From Lineus longissimus (lineage: Eukaryota; Nemertea; Pilidiophora; Heteronemertea; Lineidae), in contig NC_088326.1 of NCBI RefSeq assembly GCF_910592395.1, positions 12,467,001 to 12,531,000 of the forward strand: 64,000 nucleotides of DNA, written 5' to 3'. Of the stretch, positions 10,256 to 21,871 are shown one piece after another. Position numbers and translations under genes: made by a program. Each line of letters begins with the position of its first letter. Within the stretch, counting starts at the first letter, position 1. Below the pieces are notes generated by a model. It was not told where the DNA came from. It searched no databases and saw only the letters and a list, made by a program, of their open reading frames with translations.

Positions 10256-10578
10256 TTAAAGCGAACTGGAACCGCCAAGCCAGTTCGTATGACCTCGTTT
10301 TCATTCCCCGCGTATCGGGTGATCAGAGCGAGGCATGAATGAAACATGGCGCCTAGCTGTCAATCATTCAGTGACGTCACTACTATGGAATTTACTACGA
10401 AAATACATGAATGAAAGATCGCATGACTCACGTGATTCTCACATGATTCTCAATAATAACAAATTGAACTGCGCATGCTCGGGCACTGGGGGCGGAGCTA
10501 CAAATCTGAACTCGACTTTCTCGGGCGGTGAAAGTCGAAAAGTTGAATAAATCGCTCGGCGGTTCCAGTTCGCTTTAA
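10256..10578. mobile_element. TTAA-flanked MITE with 21-bp perfect inverted repeats
   Basis: The left end TTAAAGCGAACTGGAACC and the right end GGTTCCAGTTCGCTTTAA are perfect inverted repeats, extending inward by three more bases. TTAA at both outer ends fits the TTAA target of piggyBac-type transposases. The 323-bp interior has no transposase and includes a small hairpin (cgactttc, then gaaagtcg). It is non-autonomous. Confidence 0.85.
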
Positions 10579-12440
10579 GGTGACCTCGTGAATCGTATGT
10601 AGGTAAATTTATCTTCTCCAGGTTACTCGTACATATCTGTACAGTTTATAGTGTCTCGGGTTGTGTTTTATTCAGCGATTGATAGATGTAGTGCAGCGTG
10701 AATAGTTCTATTTACTGTGAGATAGGCGAGACCTCTAGCGGCGGCTTCGTGTACCTTAATCTGACCTACTGGCTCCTCTCTGTAGTGCCCCTTTAAGATG
10801 ATATTGCAATACAAGACACCGAACAAAAAATGATCAAAACAGGAAGAAATTGCTAGAAATCAAAAGCTTTTTTCAACCAACTCGAGATTGATTTAGCTAA
10901 GACGTCAAAACAAACAAGATGGTTGCCAAAGAACCCCAAGTCAGTGAATCTGCTCATGAGGCCACGCCAATGCTATTCTTTGCAGTGCGGGCGTGGCTCC
11001 GCGAAGCTCCAATTTGAGTCGAATTGTCTCAAAAAACTTGCCTTTTTTCTAATTGGCCGCCAAATCTTTCTGAACTCGAGTACTACTTTTCGCTTTCAAG
11101 ATGTTACCATGAGACGAACAAAATGACCTCATTTCCTATCAATCTCCTATAACTATTTGGTTTGGCCTGATGGCGTCTCATTGACCGGAGGCTGAGATCA
11201 GTAGAGAGAAGTACACCTCATCAACGCCGCGATCCACGCAGCTAAACAAACATCTTACCTCCACAAATGAAGGCTTTATGCTTTGTGAGTCTCGCCAAAG
11301 TGTCCCCGCGAGAGTTACTTAGTGACACAGGGGGCTGGATGGTAATTGATGCATGCGGCAACAAGCGCGTGTCCTAATTTATGCTCGGAAGTGGTGTGAA
11401 CAACTGCTCGGTGCACTTAGCTGGTTTTTACCTTCGACTCAATTCCTGGGGAGAGTCCACTCGAACTTCAGTACAGATCCGCCATTGATGACGTCATTGG
11501 CGCCAAAACTACTTCTTTCGAGTTCGATTCTAATATTTTTTTCTTTAAAATGGCCATGGGAACGCGGAGTGATATTTCAATATGGCGCCCTCGAAGGGTG
11601 GTCGAGGGAAATCCATGACCATGTGATCACAGGTCGGACTCTCTTCGACCATGTCACCGCGCTTCCACATTGCAAAAAATGCAGATCCATGCGGAGATCA
11701 GTTATTGTTATCAACATATCGATGATTGATGAGTTTTTGTGGTGAATGACAGTTGGACAGACGACCAATTTGAGTGTTTGTGGCAATTAATGACCTCTTT
11801 TTCTTTTACATGAAATCGTCAGGTTTTCAAGTTACTTTTGTGCCAGTAGTTCAGCGAAATAGGGAAAGTATGATATATCTTGCTTCTTACTCGTGGCAGG
11901 AAGTACGTCACAGCTCTTGCCTCACTGCCTCGCAAACGAGAGATGCTTGTCGCTGCGACCTGCGAACATGATTGCAAGCCACAAAATATCCCGTTTGCGG
12001 TGGTCACACATGGCCGGGAACGAAAATAGTCCCAGGTCCTATATTCCTCCTTCATCATGTTGAAGGCGATATTTATTGGCGCTTGAAACGACAGAATATA
12101 GCCCTGCTGTCAATAATGATCCCAGAACTAAGTGATTAAAAACATGACTTATCACGTCATCTCACCAATAAATTCATACTTTTGTGAAATAAAACTATCA
12201 CGTTGCGTCCTCGCGGAAGAATACAAAAGTTGATAACTCTCAGTGAAAAGGTGGAGTGATATTCCGTTTATCAGTGACCGAGCAGGCGTAATCATTTAAC
12301 GCTTCTCTAAGATCTCGCTAATTGGTACGAGTGAGTTCCAATGATGCGTGGCCCCAATAATGGGAATACGAATAAACGTGATATCAGCCAGACCACGAAG
12401 ATTTATATATCTATATTACACTCTGGGGACAGATACCCAC

Positions 12441-12748
12441 TTAAAGGGACGAGTTGGGCATGAGATATGTTGGTTTCTCATACGTAAAAGGCTTCCAGCT
12501 TGACCGCGACTTCTCTAAAATGGTTAAAAATCACTTAACTGAATAAATGCTGTGCACTAGGACAAAACGTAACCGTAGTCTTACCTAAAATTTGGAAGTC
12601 ATATCATAAACCGGTTCGAAACCGTAGCACACAGCGAATATAAGTGATCAGCTTCAGTGTGATGCTAGTGGCGGCGCATGGTGGTGAAAAGAGACGTTAT
12701 CTTCCTCCTGCATGGTTACCTAGTCCCACGCCAAAGTTGTCCCTTTAA
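12441..12748. mobile_element. MITE-like element, TTAAAGGGAC family, copy A
   Basis: The left end TTAAAGGGACGAGTTGGGC and the right end GCCAAAGTTGTCCCTTTAA form imperfect inverted repeats around about 270 bp with no coding capacity. The interior aligns with 21573-21871 (gaccgcgac, gcactaggac or gcactaaaa, gcggcgcatggtg). Confidence 0.8.
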
Positions 12749-12783
12749 TAACCCTGTGTCTGCTCTATCTATTTTCTTCTATT

Positions 12784-12900
12784 AAAGGGACGACTTGAGC
12801 GTGAGCATTTCATGGCATTTCCGTAGTTTTTTTCTACGATAATTACTCGTGACAGACTTGGACTGGATAAAAATTGACCTTGAAACGATCGCCGCCGACT
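12784..12900 (+). repeat. TTAAAGGGAC family, left-end fragment
   Basis: It begins attaaagggacgacttgagc, matching the left terminus of the element 340 bp upstream, but no right end follows. A truncated copy is the simplest reading. Similar terminal fragments occur at 16686-16765 (right end, cagctgcccctttaa) and near 33856 (left end, gaaagggacaatggggc). Confidence 0.55.
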
Positions 12901-15900
12901 GAAAGACTGTTTTGCTCCTACAGATAGATCAATTATTTCCACTCAACAAAGTCATCACGATTCTTTATGTTTTATGAAAAGATATTGATGTCTCGACTCT
13001 TTACCCTTTACACGGTCCATTTCAATCATATTTATATCAAAAACAGCAGTTATACACACAAGTTGTACACACTGCAGTGTACAATAGGGAATCATCACTC
13101 GACGTGGCGAGCAAAATTCCAGGTACAAAAGCTGATTCGATACCAGAATACCAGAACCGGAAATTAGTAGAGGCCTGCTGGAGTCAACCGGAAATTCCTC
13201 ACGCCACTTCGGGACCCGAATCAAAACATGCCACAAAAAAAACTTCGCCCCTCTTCTTGCCAGAGAGTTCAAATGTTCAGATCAATAATGTATTGACTGT
13301 TTATTGGATGTCGGACCTGGCTGGGAATTACCAGGTGTGTCGAAAGAAACGGGTGTTTTTTTACCTCATGAGCGCTGTGAATTATCAAGTGTCCTTAGGA
13401 ACTTTTTTGGCCTCGGAAGCGTAACTTCAAGTCGGCGTAAAATGTCCTTTTGTCAGAGGTCAAAGGTTAGACAACAATTTCTACGAGTCGGAAAGCAATT
13501 TACCGCTTTGAAAATGACCGGAAGTCCAGAATGACGTATTTCTACCTAGTGATTGGTGCTTATCGGAACATACATGCTTGAGGGCTTTTGATTGGTCAAG
13601 ACGTCGGAAGTATTAAAATGGTGCTTGAGGAAAGTAATGGACGTCCCGTTTGAGTTTCAGCTCAACACAGGACATGTTGCTATTAGTTTCATGAAAATCA
13701 TTAACTAAGGTTCTAACCACTCGCTCAACATAGCTCTAATGGCTCTTACGCTTAATCCGTGTTGACAAATCACTTCTTGTCTTGCGTAGCCACTTCCCTA
13801 TCCAAACTGCTGAGGTCAGGATACGGAATTTATGAGTATGCCAAGTTGTCAGTGTCGAGTGGCCAGTCAAGGAAAGCCATGGTTAGCTAATGCTGAAAAG
13901 TTGACGGTTGAAGCTGAATTTTGATCTAGTGACTAAATACGCTGGTCCGGATTTTTTACAGGGGGGCCGGGGGCTCCTCGGCCCAGCCACTCGGCCCAGC
14001 CACTCGGCCCAGCCAACTTGTCGGGAGGCCAGTCGTGGAAAGTCATGGTGTCATTACGTTTATTTGCCCTGGTCGGTTTCCTCCTACTTAACACATCAAA
14101 TAGTTTGTTTATGGAGCTTGTTTTGTCCTATTTAAAGTTGACCTCGGCTCTCCTAATATACATTCATATTTTTGCGGATATTTTCCTTTTTTATCCAACC
14201 GAATTTTTTTTTCGCAAGTTTTATTTCACGAATCGGGGTCATTTGCAAAATAAAACTCTTGCGAAACTACCACGAAATATTGTACTTTTAAATGGTTCAA
14301 ATGGTACGGGACCGCGGTCGTTTTGCCAGTGCATCAGCCGATACGCCCAATATACTACACACGCATATCGAGTTGCAGCCTTTGGGTGTCGCGGGCTGTG
14401 AGGTTCTATTACAAACAGTCCTGTTCATTAAACTCGCGCTGGTTGATATGTGATATGATGGCCAGCCTTCCCAAAGGGCGATATCTAACGTAGGGCAATG
14501 CGTCCACGACAGCACAACGGATCGTTCAACACCAAACTCGTATGCAAAGGGCATTTAGCTAGGTACACGAATCATTGTTCATACGTTTCTGAACAAAACC
14601 TATACTTGACATCATCGCCTGCGCACAAAGAAAAAACTCCGTCACATGGCAATTTCCCATGTGCAAGGAAAAAAGTGGCGACCTTTTTTAAATTTTCGGA
14701 AGAAGAAACTGTACCAAAAACACCAATAGTTACGTAGATGAGCGATTTCAGCGCATTGAGATTTAATGGCGGCCAAGCAGTGACAGAATTAGACCACCTC
14801 AACACGTTAGACGATAATTTGAATAATCGTGGAATCTCTTTCAGTGCAGTAAATCAATGATAAGGACGCGTTATGTTTTTCCATCACAACAGTGATACAG
14901 GCCGATTGCTAAAGAAACACAAATACATGTAGTTTCGTACATTTTCACGGCCCGAGAAAATGCACTTTTGTGGAATATTTGAATGTCGGGATGGGGAACC
15001 TTTAATTATAAGGCAGCTGTATAAACACAACTCAGTGAGCCTTGAATCTTCATACGGTAAGCTAATTGGGGTCGTCTGCGAATCCAGCAAGTATAGCCCA
15101 TTGAAATAGGCCCCGATCCGCTGAAGAGGGAGATGGGTTCCTCGATTTCCCATTTGAGTGGAATGGAATGGACAAAATCGGGGTCTTCTTGGCTGTCAAG
15201 GACATATTAACATAATGCATGCCCGCACCAAAGCACAGAATTTCACTGTTATGATTGGACAATCCGACCGGAAGTCACCCGGAGATAGGCATCCGGTAAT
15301 TTTGCTAGTGAAATTACAGATCCTCTGACAAAAATCTTTGTGCTGCAGCTATTTTAGTTTGAACGCAAGTCGCCTTTTTCACAGAACTTTGATTGAATTT
15401 ACGGCTCATTAAGTTTTAGATTAGTGTATCAAATGTCGTTCGTGGAATTTGTGAGGGATATATGCACACAGCCAGGGTATAAATTTTCGAAACTGTTCTT
15501 GGGTAAGTGAGCTGCATTTGAATGGGCCGTGGGCAAAATTCAAAGAGCTGTCTTTTGCGGCAACAGTTTTTTGGAGGGGGCTGTGTTAAATTGTTTTATA
15601 GGGATAAGAAGGCCACATCTAAGGTGTTTATGTCACGTATATGTAAAAACAAAGCTCATGCAAAAATAATTATTGTTGCACGTTCACCGGATATAACGAC
15701 TTCAATCACGAGAATATCTTATGATGCGAGCAACAAATTATAGTTCCTCTATTGATTCCTAGGTGGCCGAACCTACTTTGTTCAGTCCTGTCACCTAGGA
15801 GGCAAATCATGAACTAAACTATCCTTTGAGTTAAGATCAGTTAATTGAATCTGAGTGAATTTGGAGCTGAAATTTGCTTCAGAACAGAGCGTTTGCTATG

Positions 15901-18748
15901 CCTAGGGTCAGCGGTCAAAGAATTTGTTTAAGTTCCAAGTTGTGTGGAATCGGCTCGGGTCAACGCGGTGGTTTTGATGTTCAAACCGTACGTTCCCTTG
16001 TGTCCGGTCTGCAAATTGGACTCTAGTGTGTGTGATGAGACGTTACTTAAAGACCTGGCAATTCGTTTATATGTGTCCCGCAGGTATCAACGAATAAATA
16101 TAGCTTCAGCGCATGAACGAGACAGAGCACAATGAAAACTGGTATCTGCTGTGTTTCTATATCGGTCTTAATGACAACACTATTGAAGTTGATGTTCAGT
16201 GCGAATTTACGTGATTGGCAGTCTTCAAATTCGATTTCAGAGTTTGAACCAACGAACCTGTTGACCTAAAGAGGACATTCCCTTTACAAGACGCGTCTAC
16301 TGAGAAATCTGTTAGAGCTGGGTTTATTTAGAAATGATTTGATTCTAACTACTGCAGGACTTATTCAACCTTGGTCCTGCATTCGTCGTTACTCCGTTCC
16401 GGCTGCTTCCGCAATTTATATATTCACGTCGTGATAAAATGCTTCATGGATTCGAAGCGAAGAGTTTGGCTGTAAAAGAGGTTTAAGCAGATGCCGTAAA
16501 TATCATTGACAAGGAAAATGGTTCAATTTCTATTACTCTTGCTAGAAAAGAGAAATTTGCCTTTCGTGTTTTTGTGTTTTATAAGTCGTTTGGCGTTATG
16601 CCACGCAATGATGTTAAAGGAAATGGCTATAGCGGACGTTCGAATGACTTTTGACCAACTTGAACTTTCCAGGATGTCACCTAGTTAGTGTGGCGGCGCG
16701 TGGTGGCAAGCATGCACACTATCCCGATGACCACCGAGATCCTACGCCCCAGCTGCCCCTTTAAAATTCCCCGACAAATTGTTGACGCGCCAGCCGAGCT
16801 CTGGAGAGACAGCTAGATTTTACCACAGACACTTTTTACAGTCTGCGATTTTACGCAATAGGTTTTCTTGCGTTACAATTGACGATACATGTCAGCCGCC
16901 AAACACACTTTTCCTTTTAGTCGGCAACTCATGACAAAGTAATCGGTGTTTTTGTTTTTACATTTGGATTCAATTGTTTGTTCAACCTATCACTGAACTT
17001 CCAGACAATGCTGGTTGATTACAAAGACTTACGTCATGTTGAGAGTATGTACATGTACCCTTTTTACTCAACAGCGAGAGCCAAAAATACACCAGACGTC
17101 GTGAATGAAATGGTAAACTCTCGAGTTATGGTTTTACGGTGAGAAACAAAAACGGCACTGCGACTAAATGATGGCAGGTGCAATAAAATTGACAAGCGGT
17201 AAATATTTAATGATAACAACCGGGATGTGCAAAAACAGATACTCGAATTTCACCTTTATAATATCAGTTGCAAATATGCAGTTAGTGCCTCCAGATTGTG
17301 TTTCTGCATGAATAATATAGTCAGAGGATTAACGGGATTGCGACTGATGACGAATCAACCAATGGGGCTTCGAGCGCTGACCAGAAAGCGCATTCTCAAA
17401 AGCACAGGACCGCCTCACCACAATACTATCACTGCGCCGGAGAACTCGCAAGGCAATAAGAACTTTTGGTACGGAGACAACACTGCGAATCATATCGTGC
17501 TGTAATGTCCGGCTCCTGAAGCGCAAATTAAACGCTATTCCCAATCCTGTCGCAGGTCGGTCGTTTCGTCCCCTACCCTCGTTCCACACATCACTAATCC
17601 CCGAATGGCAGATCCAAGATGGCCACCTGTGTTGGCAAGGCACGTAACAGCCCAGTTACGCGGCTACACAGGAGACTATTTATGCTCCAAAACGAAACAA
17701 AACAACTTTCAAAGGGTCGAGAAAGCTTTTGATAACGAAGGCAAATCTGGATGATGGAGATAGCTCAGTCCGGAAGGAAGAGGGACCGGCCTCTTTGATC
17801 TTGCCGAAGTGTGGGCTTATAACTTGAGCAAAGATGTATTTTTGCCCCTTTTCTTAGACAACTACATGTATCAGTATATTAATGTACAATATGCACTCCT
17901 GATGGATGGATAGAAAGTCTGGCCAATTCCTTTTAGAGTTTTTCGACCTGCCATCAAAGAATTTATATTAGAATTGGAGATTATTCTTATTTTTTCTACG
18001 ATAGGATTAGCATGCAAGACGTGGTTTGTGATAATCATTCAAGATCCATCCATAGACCCTGATTTCTTTGATGGAAATCTTTGCCTGTGTACTAGAGCAA
18101 ATCGACAAACAGCTAAATCAAAAAAAATACCCAACCGGAGTTATCTATTTCACTAAACCGAAATTAACGACAGAAGATCGAAACTGTCTCTAAAATCCTC
18201 ATCATAACTGGATTCATCTCGCTGAAAAATTTGTTTTGAAAGCAGAGTCGTGTAACTGACTTCGAATAAAGAAAGAAAACCATTTGTCAGTGTTTTCCCG
18301 TCGTATTTACGCACTGTAAAAAGCTGCATATAGACATGGTTGCCGGCGAAAGAGTTTATTTTGGCGAGACGAAACACAAGACTACCGAGTAACATTGGCG
18401 AGACTAGGTTACAGGCGAAGACTGGAGTTTGAATTTCAAATACTAAAAGTACATGGTCTCACTCACCATCATGGATGTATCTTCCATTAAAAAAAACATA
18501 TTTTTATGATTTCGGAATTTCTTCTATATAAAAAGGGATTTTATGACACTTCAGTTCAATAGCCTAAATAGTGTGGTGTCAGGGGTTAAATTGACTAGTC
18601 ACGGCCGAAAAGTCGATTAACGGTCCAAAATGACAAACACAACTTCCTACCCCTATGAGGTTCGACTCACAACGAAAGTTTTATCGTTTGAGGAACTACG
18701 ATTGGTCGATTATACCTCTGGGTATTACTTTTAACGGGGGAAAACATC

Positions 18749-19048
18749 AGCCGCTAGATGTCGCTAAATTAGCTGGTTGGTGTAGACGTGAACCGTTCAC
18801 CCGAGCGGTGGCGTGACGGTAATGAGCCGCTAGATGTCGCTAAATTAGCTGGTTGGTGTAGACGTGAACCGTTCACCCGAGCGGTAGCGTGACGGTAATG
18901 AGCCGCTAGATGTCGCTAAATTAGCTGGTTGGTGTAGACGTGAACCGTTCACCCGAGCGGTAGCGTGACGGTAATGAGCCGCTAGATGTCGCTAAATTAG
19001 CTGGTTGGTGTATACGTGAACCGTTCACCCGAGCGGTGGCGTGACGGT
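18749..19048. repeat. 76-bp minisatellite, 4 copies
   Basis: Units start at 18749, 18825, 18901 and 18977 and differ at only a few bases. Each contains a small inverted repeat around aaccgttcacccgagcggt. The near identity implies recent expansion or homogenisation. No reading frame is kept through it. Confidence 0.95.
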
Positions 19049-19594
19049 CGCTGAAAATCTCAAATGAAGGCACCTTCCGACTGTTCGTGGATCATTTACA
19101 GAATGTACAAAGAAAATCTGTAAAACAAAACCTGAAGTCGCCTTCTTAGATCAATCAAAAACGTAGAGATCAAACGTCAAATGCAGCCAGATCAAAAAAA
19201 GAATCAGAAAACTTAACAAAATGAGCGAACAGTCCTCAAACAAACGAAGTGAAACGTACCCAATAATTGAAATTGATTTTTCGGAATATTTGCCTTTGAA
19301 TCGAAGAATAAAGGAACATGAAAATAATATCAAAATCTGCGGTGTTTTTGGTCACAAAATTCTGTAATTAAAAGTCGAAAAAATAGTGTTCTGTTACCAC
19401 TGAGGGAGAGAAAATCTACGAGTCTTATGAATTTTTGACTGTTTTGTCCCTTTGGTGCAATAAATCAATGAAAAATCGAAGAAAGCACCAGAGAAACCGT
19501 AATAATAATCAGACTTTTATAACGAAAAAAATATGAAATTTCAGAATTCCTATTTGCAAGAATTTTGCTTTGTCTTCTTAGCCCCGACATGGAG

Positions 19595-19760
19595 TTACAG
19601 TAGAACCTCTCCATTAAGGACACCTTTTGGACTGACAGTGTTGTCCTTAATGGGGAGGTGTCCTGATTATAGATATCAGAATGAATGAAGATAACCAATT
19701 TACCCCAAAACAAGTGTCCTTAATGGAGACGGTGTCCTTGATAGAGAGGTGCATGTCCGC
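19595..19760. repeat. MITE-like inverted repeat, ccattaaggacacc family
   Basis: agtagaacctctccattaag near the left is mirrored by gtgtccttaatgg and gtccttgatagagaggtgc on the right. The same family recurs at 44548-44718. Confidence 0.6.
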
Positions 19761-20039
19761 TAATGCAGTTCCTGTGTGTGGCTTCTCAGAATCTCAAAAA
19801 GAATTCAATTCTTCGCCCTAATCAGTCATCAAAAGTCCCACCCACCCCGCCATGCCAGCCCTGGTATCTAGTCTCAGGATTACAATGATTTTCTGTCATC
19901 AGATATCGAATATCTCTCGGCCACTTTGTCCACGATTCGGAAGAAGATTAATTTCTCATAAAAATCTGACAGAGTTGATTCCGAGATGTCGTTATCGTAA
20001 TGAATACCAAGCGATTTGAAACGTGTCGGTGTAGACGGT

Positions 20040-20545
20040 ATTTTCAAATTAAGGTATCCCTTAGTGTAGATGGTGTTTTCGAACTAAGGGATGAGGTTAA
20101 TTAATCTTTTTTTTAATCGGACAGTGAATCTAGAGATGTCATCATATAATCATGTAATCTCGAAGTCTGCGGAGGTTGTTGGTGTGGAGGTTGGTCGGTC
20201 CGCAGAATTATGATATTTTGTGCAGAAAACTCCTGTACACAAACTACAGGGGGTATTTCCAAACTAAGTTACACGTAATCCCTCAGTATAGAGGTATTTT
20301 CAAGGGTAGGTATTATTAAATTTAGATATCGCCAAAGTGCAGACGCTATTTCCCAATGAAGGCGTTCCCCAAAGTGTAGAGGGTATTTCCCGAGGTGTTT
20401 CAAAAGTGAAGAGGACACAATTCCCAATAATTAAGGTATCGCCAAGACTAAATGATATTTCCCAATAAAGGCATCTCCAAGTGTAAGGGATATTTACCAA
20501 TTAAGGTGTCTCAAAACGTAAAGTGTATTTTTCATTTAAGGTGCA
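20040..20545. repeat. decayed tandem repeat, period about 48 bp
   Basis: Phrases such as aggtatttcccaat, aaggcgttccccaaagtgta and aaggcatctccaagtgta recur roughly every 45-50 bp with many changes. It is an old degenerate array. I could not fix unit borders. Confidence 0.55.
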
Positions 20546-21572
20546 TGTAATTGTCATTACAAATCGATTATTGGACGAGCCCGATCACGTTAAGCGTACG
20601 ACTTCTTTTACTGTCTTCTCTAGCATTCTTCATTACGTTTAACGTACAATGTACAAATACTTTGGGAAGTTTCGAGTTTCGCCTAAGAAATGCGGATCCC
20701 GTAACACACGTTCGTAGGCTAACTGATATCATGAGCCGCATCGACAGTGACCGGCATGTCTTGCTGGTGACATGATCAGGGAACAAGCGACCACGGACAT
20801 GCCGCGAATGAAGAACACGGCAGCGCTGAGTTGCAAAAACATCGGATTGGTATAGATACGGTATAACGTTACCAGAAACACTATCAGTGCCTGGAGCGTG
20901 TTCTTACAACCACCTGTTAAGTAAAGTCCGCCGTACACGATGCAAGTTCGCCAATTGGGTTTCTCCCCCCGCCCTCTTCTATCATACGCTGTATATAATT
21001 CACTGCATTTAGTTCCTCCTTCGAAAAAGTCTGATGCCGTGTTCTGATCGACCACTCGAATATCACGAGATCTCGCAGTGAGGTGTGTGGTATACTAGGT
21101 TGGCGATCGCGCAGCCTCGTCTCAAGTCATGGTGCGCCCCCGCTATTTCCTGGCGCAAGGTTGACTTACAGGTACGTTTTCAACCGGAGCGATCGACCAC
21201 CCAAATATCACGACATCTCGCAGGAAGGAGCAGGCTGGCGAAAGCGCCGAATAAACAGTAACTTCATTCAAGATAATCAATATAAAAAAACAACGCCTCA
21301 TAAAACCTTTGATACATGCAGAAGATTCCATTTGTTTCTTATCGCTTTCTGTCAATAATGATGAACAAGGTCGACTTTAAATGGATAACGAATTGACTCT
21401 AATTGATCGTTAATTGACCCTATCACGTGACTGCTTATCCACATCAATCATACACATTTGATAAAGATTCTGATGTCAGCTTTATCTTTGAAGTATGAAT
21501 GCAATCGAATGACGAAATCTAAAAAAAGAAATTGTTTGACATCAACAGTGAATGCGTGATATAAAGTTCTGT

Positions 21573-21871
21573 CTAAAAGGACAACTTCGGCATAAAAAGG
21601 TTGGTTTTTCAAACAAAAATGGTTTCCAGTAGGACCGCGACATTTCCAAACAGGATATTTGAAAAATCATTGAACTGAAATAAACAATGCACTAAAATGA
21701 GGTGTAATCTTAGGCCTGACTAAAATTCGCCAGCCATGTCCAAAACTGCCTCGTAACACTGGCGAAATCATTAGTAAGATCAGCATCGGTGTAATACTAC
21801 CAGTAGCGGCGCATGGTGTCAAGCAGATGAACCCTCCTTGTCAGGTGAATCCCTCCGAGTTGTCCCTTTAA
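21573..21871. mobile_element. MITE-like element, TTAAAGGGAC family, copy C
   Basis: The left end ctaaaaggacaacttcgg and the right end gagttgtccctttaa flank an interior similar to 12441-12748 over its full length (ttccagtaggaccgcgac, gtagcggcgcatggtg). Divergence between the two copies suggests an old family. Confidence 0.78.

Noticed and set aside
11353-11745. 130-codon plus-strand frame
   Set aside because: No recognisable domain, and competing frames lie on the other strand. Length alone is expected by chance in this much sequence.
20729-21055. Hydrophobic minus-strand frame
   Set aside because: A run of hydrophobic residues suggests helices, but there is no family signature or splice border, and a MITE lies close by.
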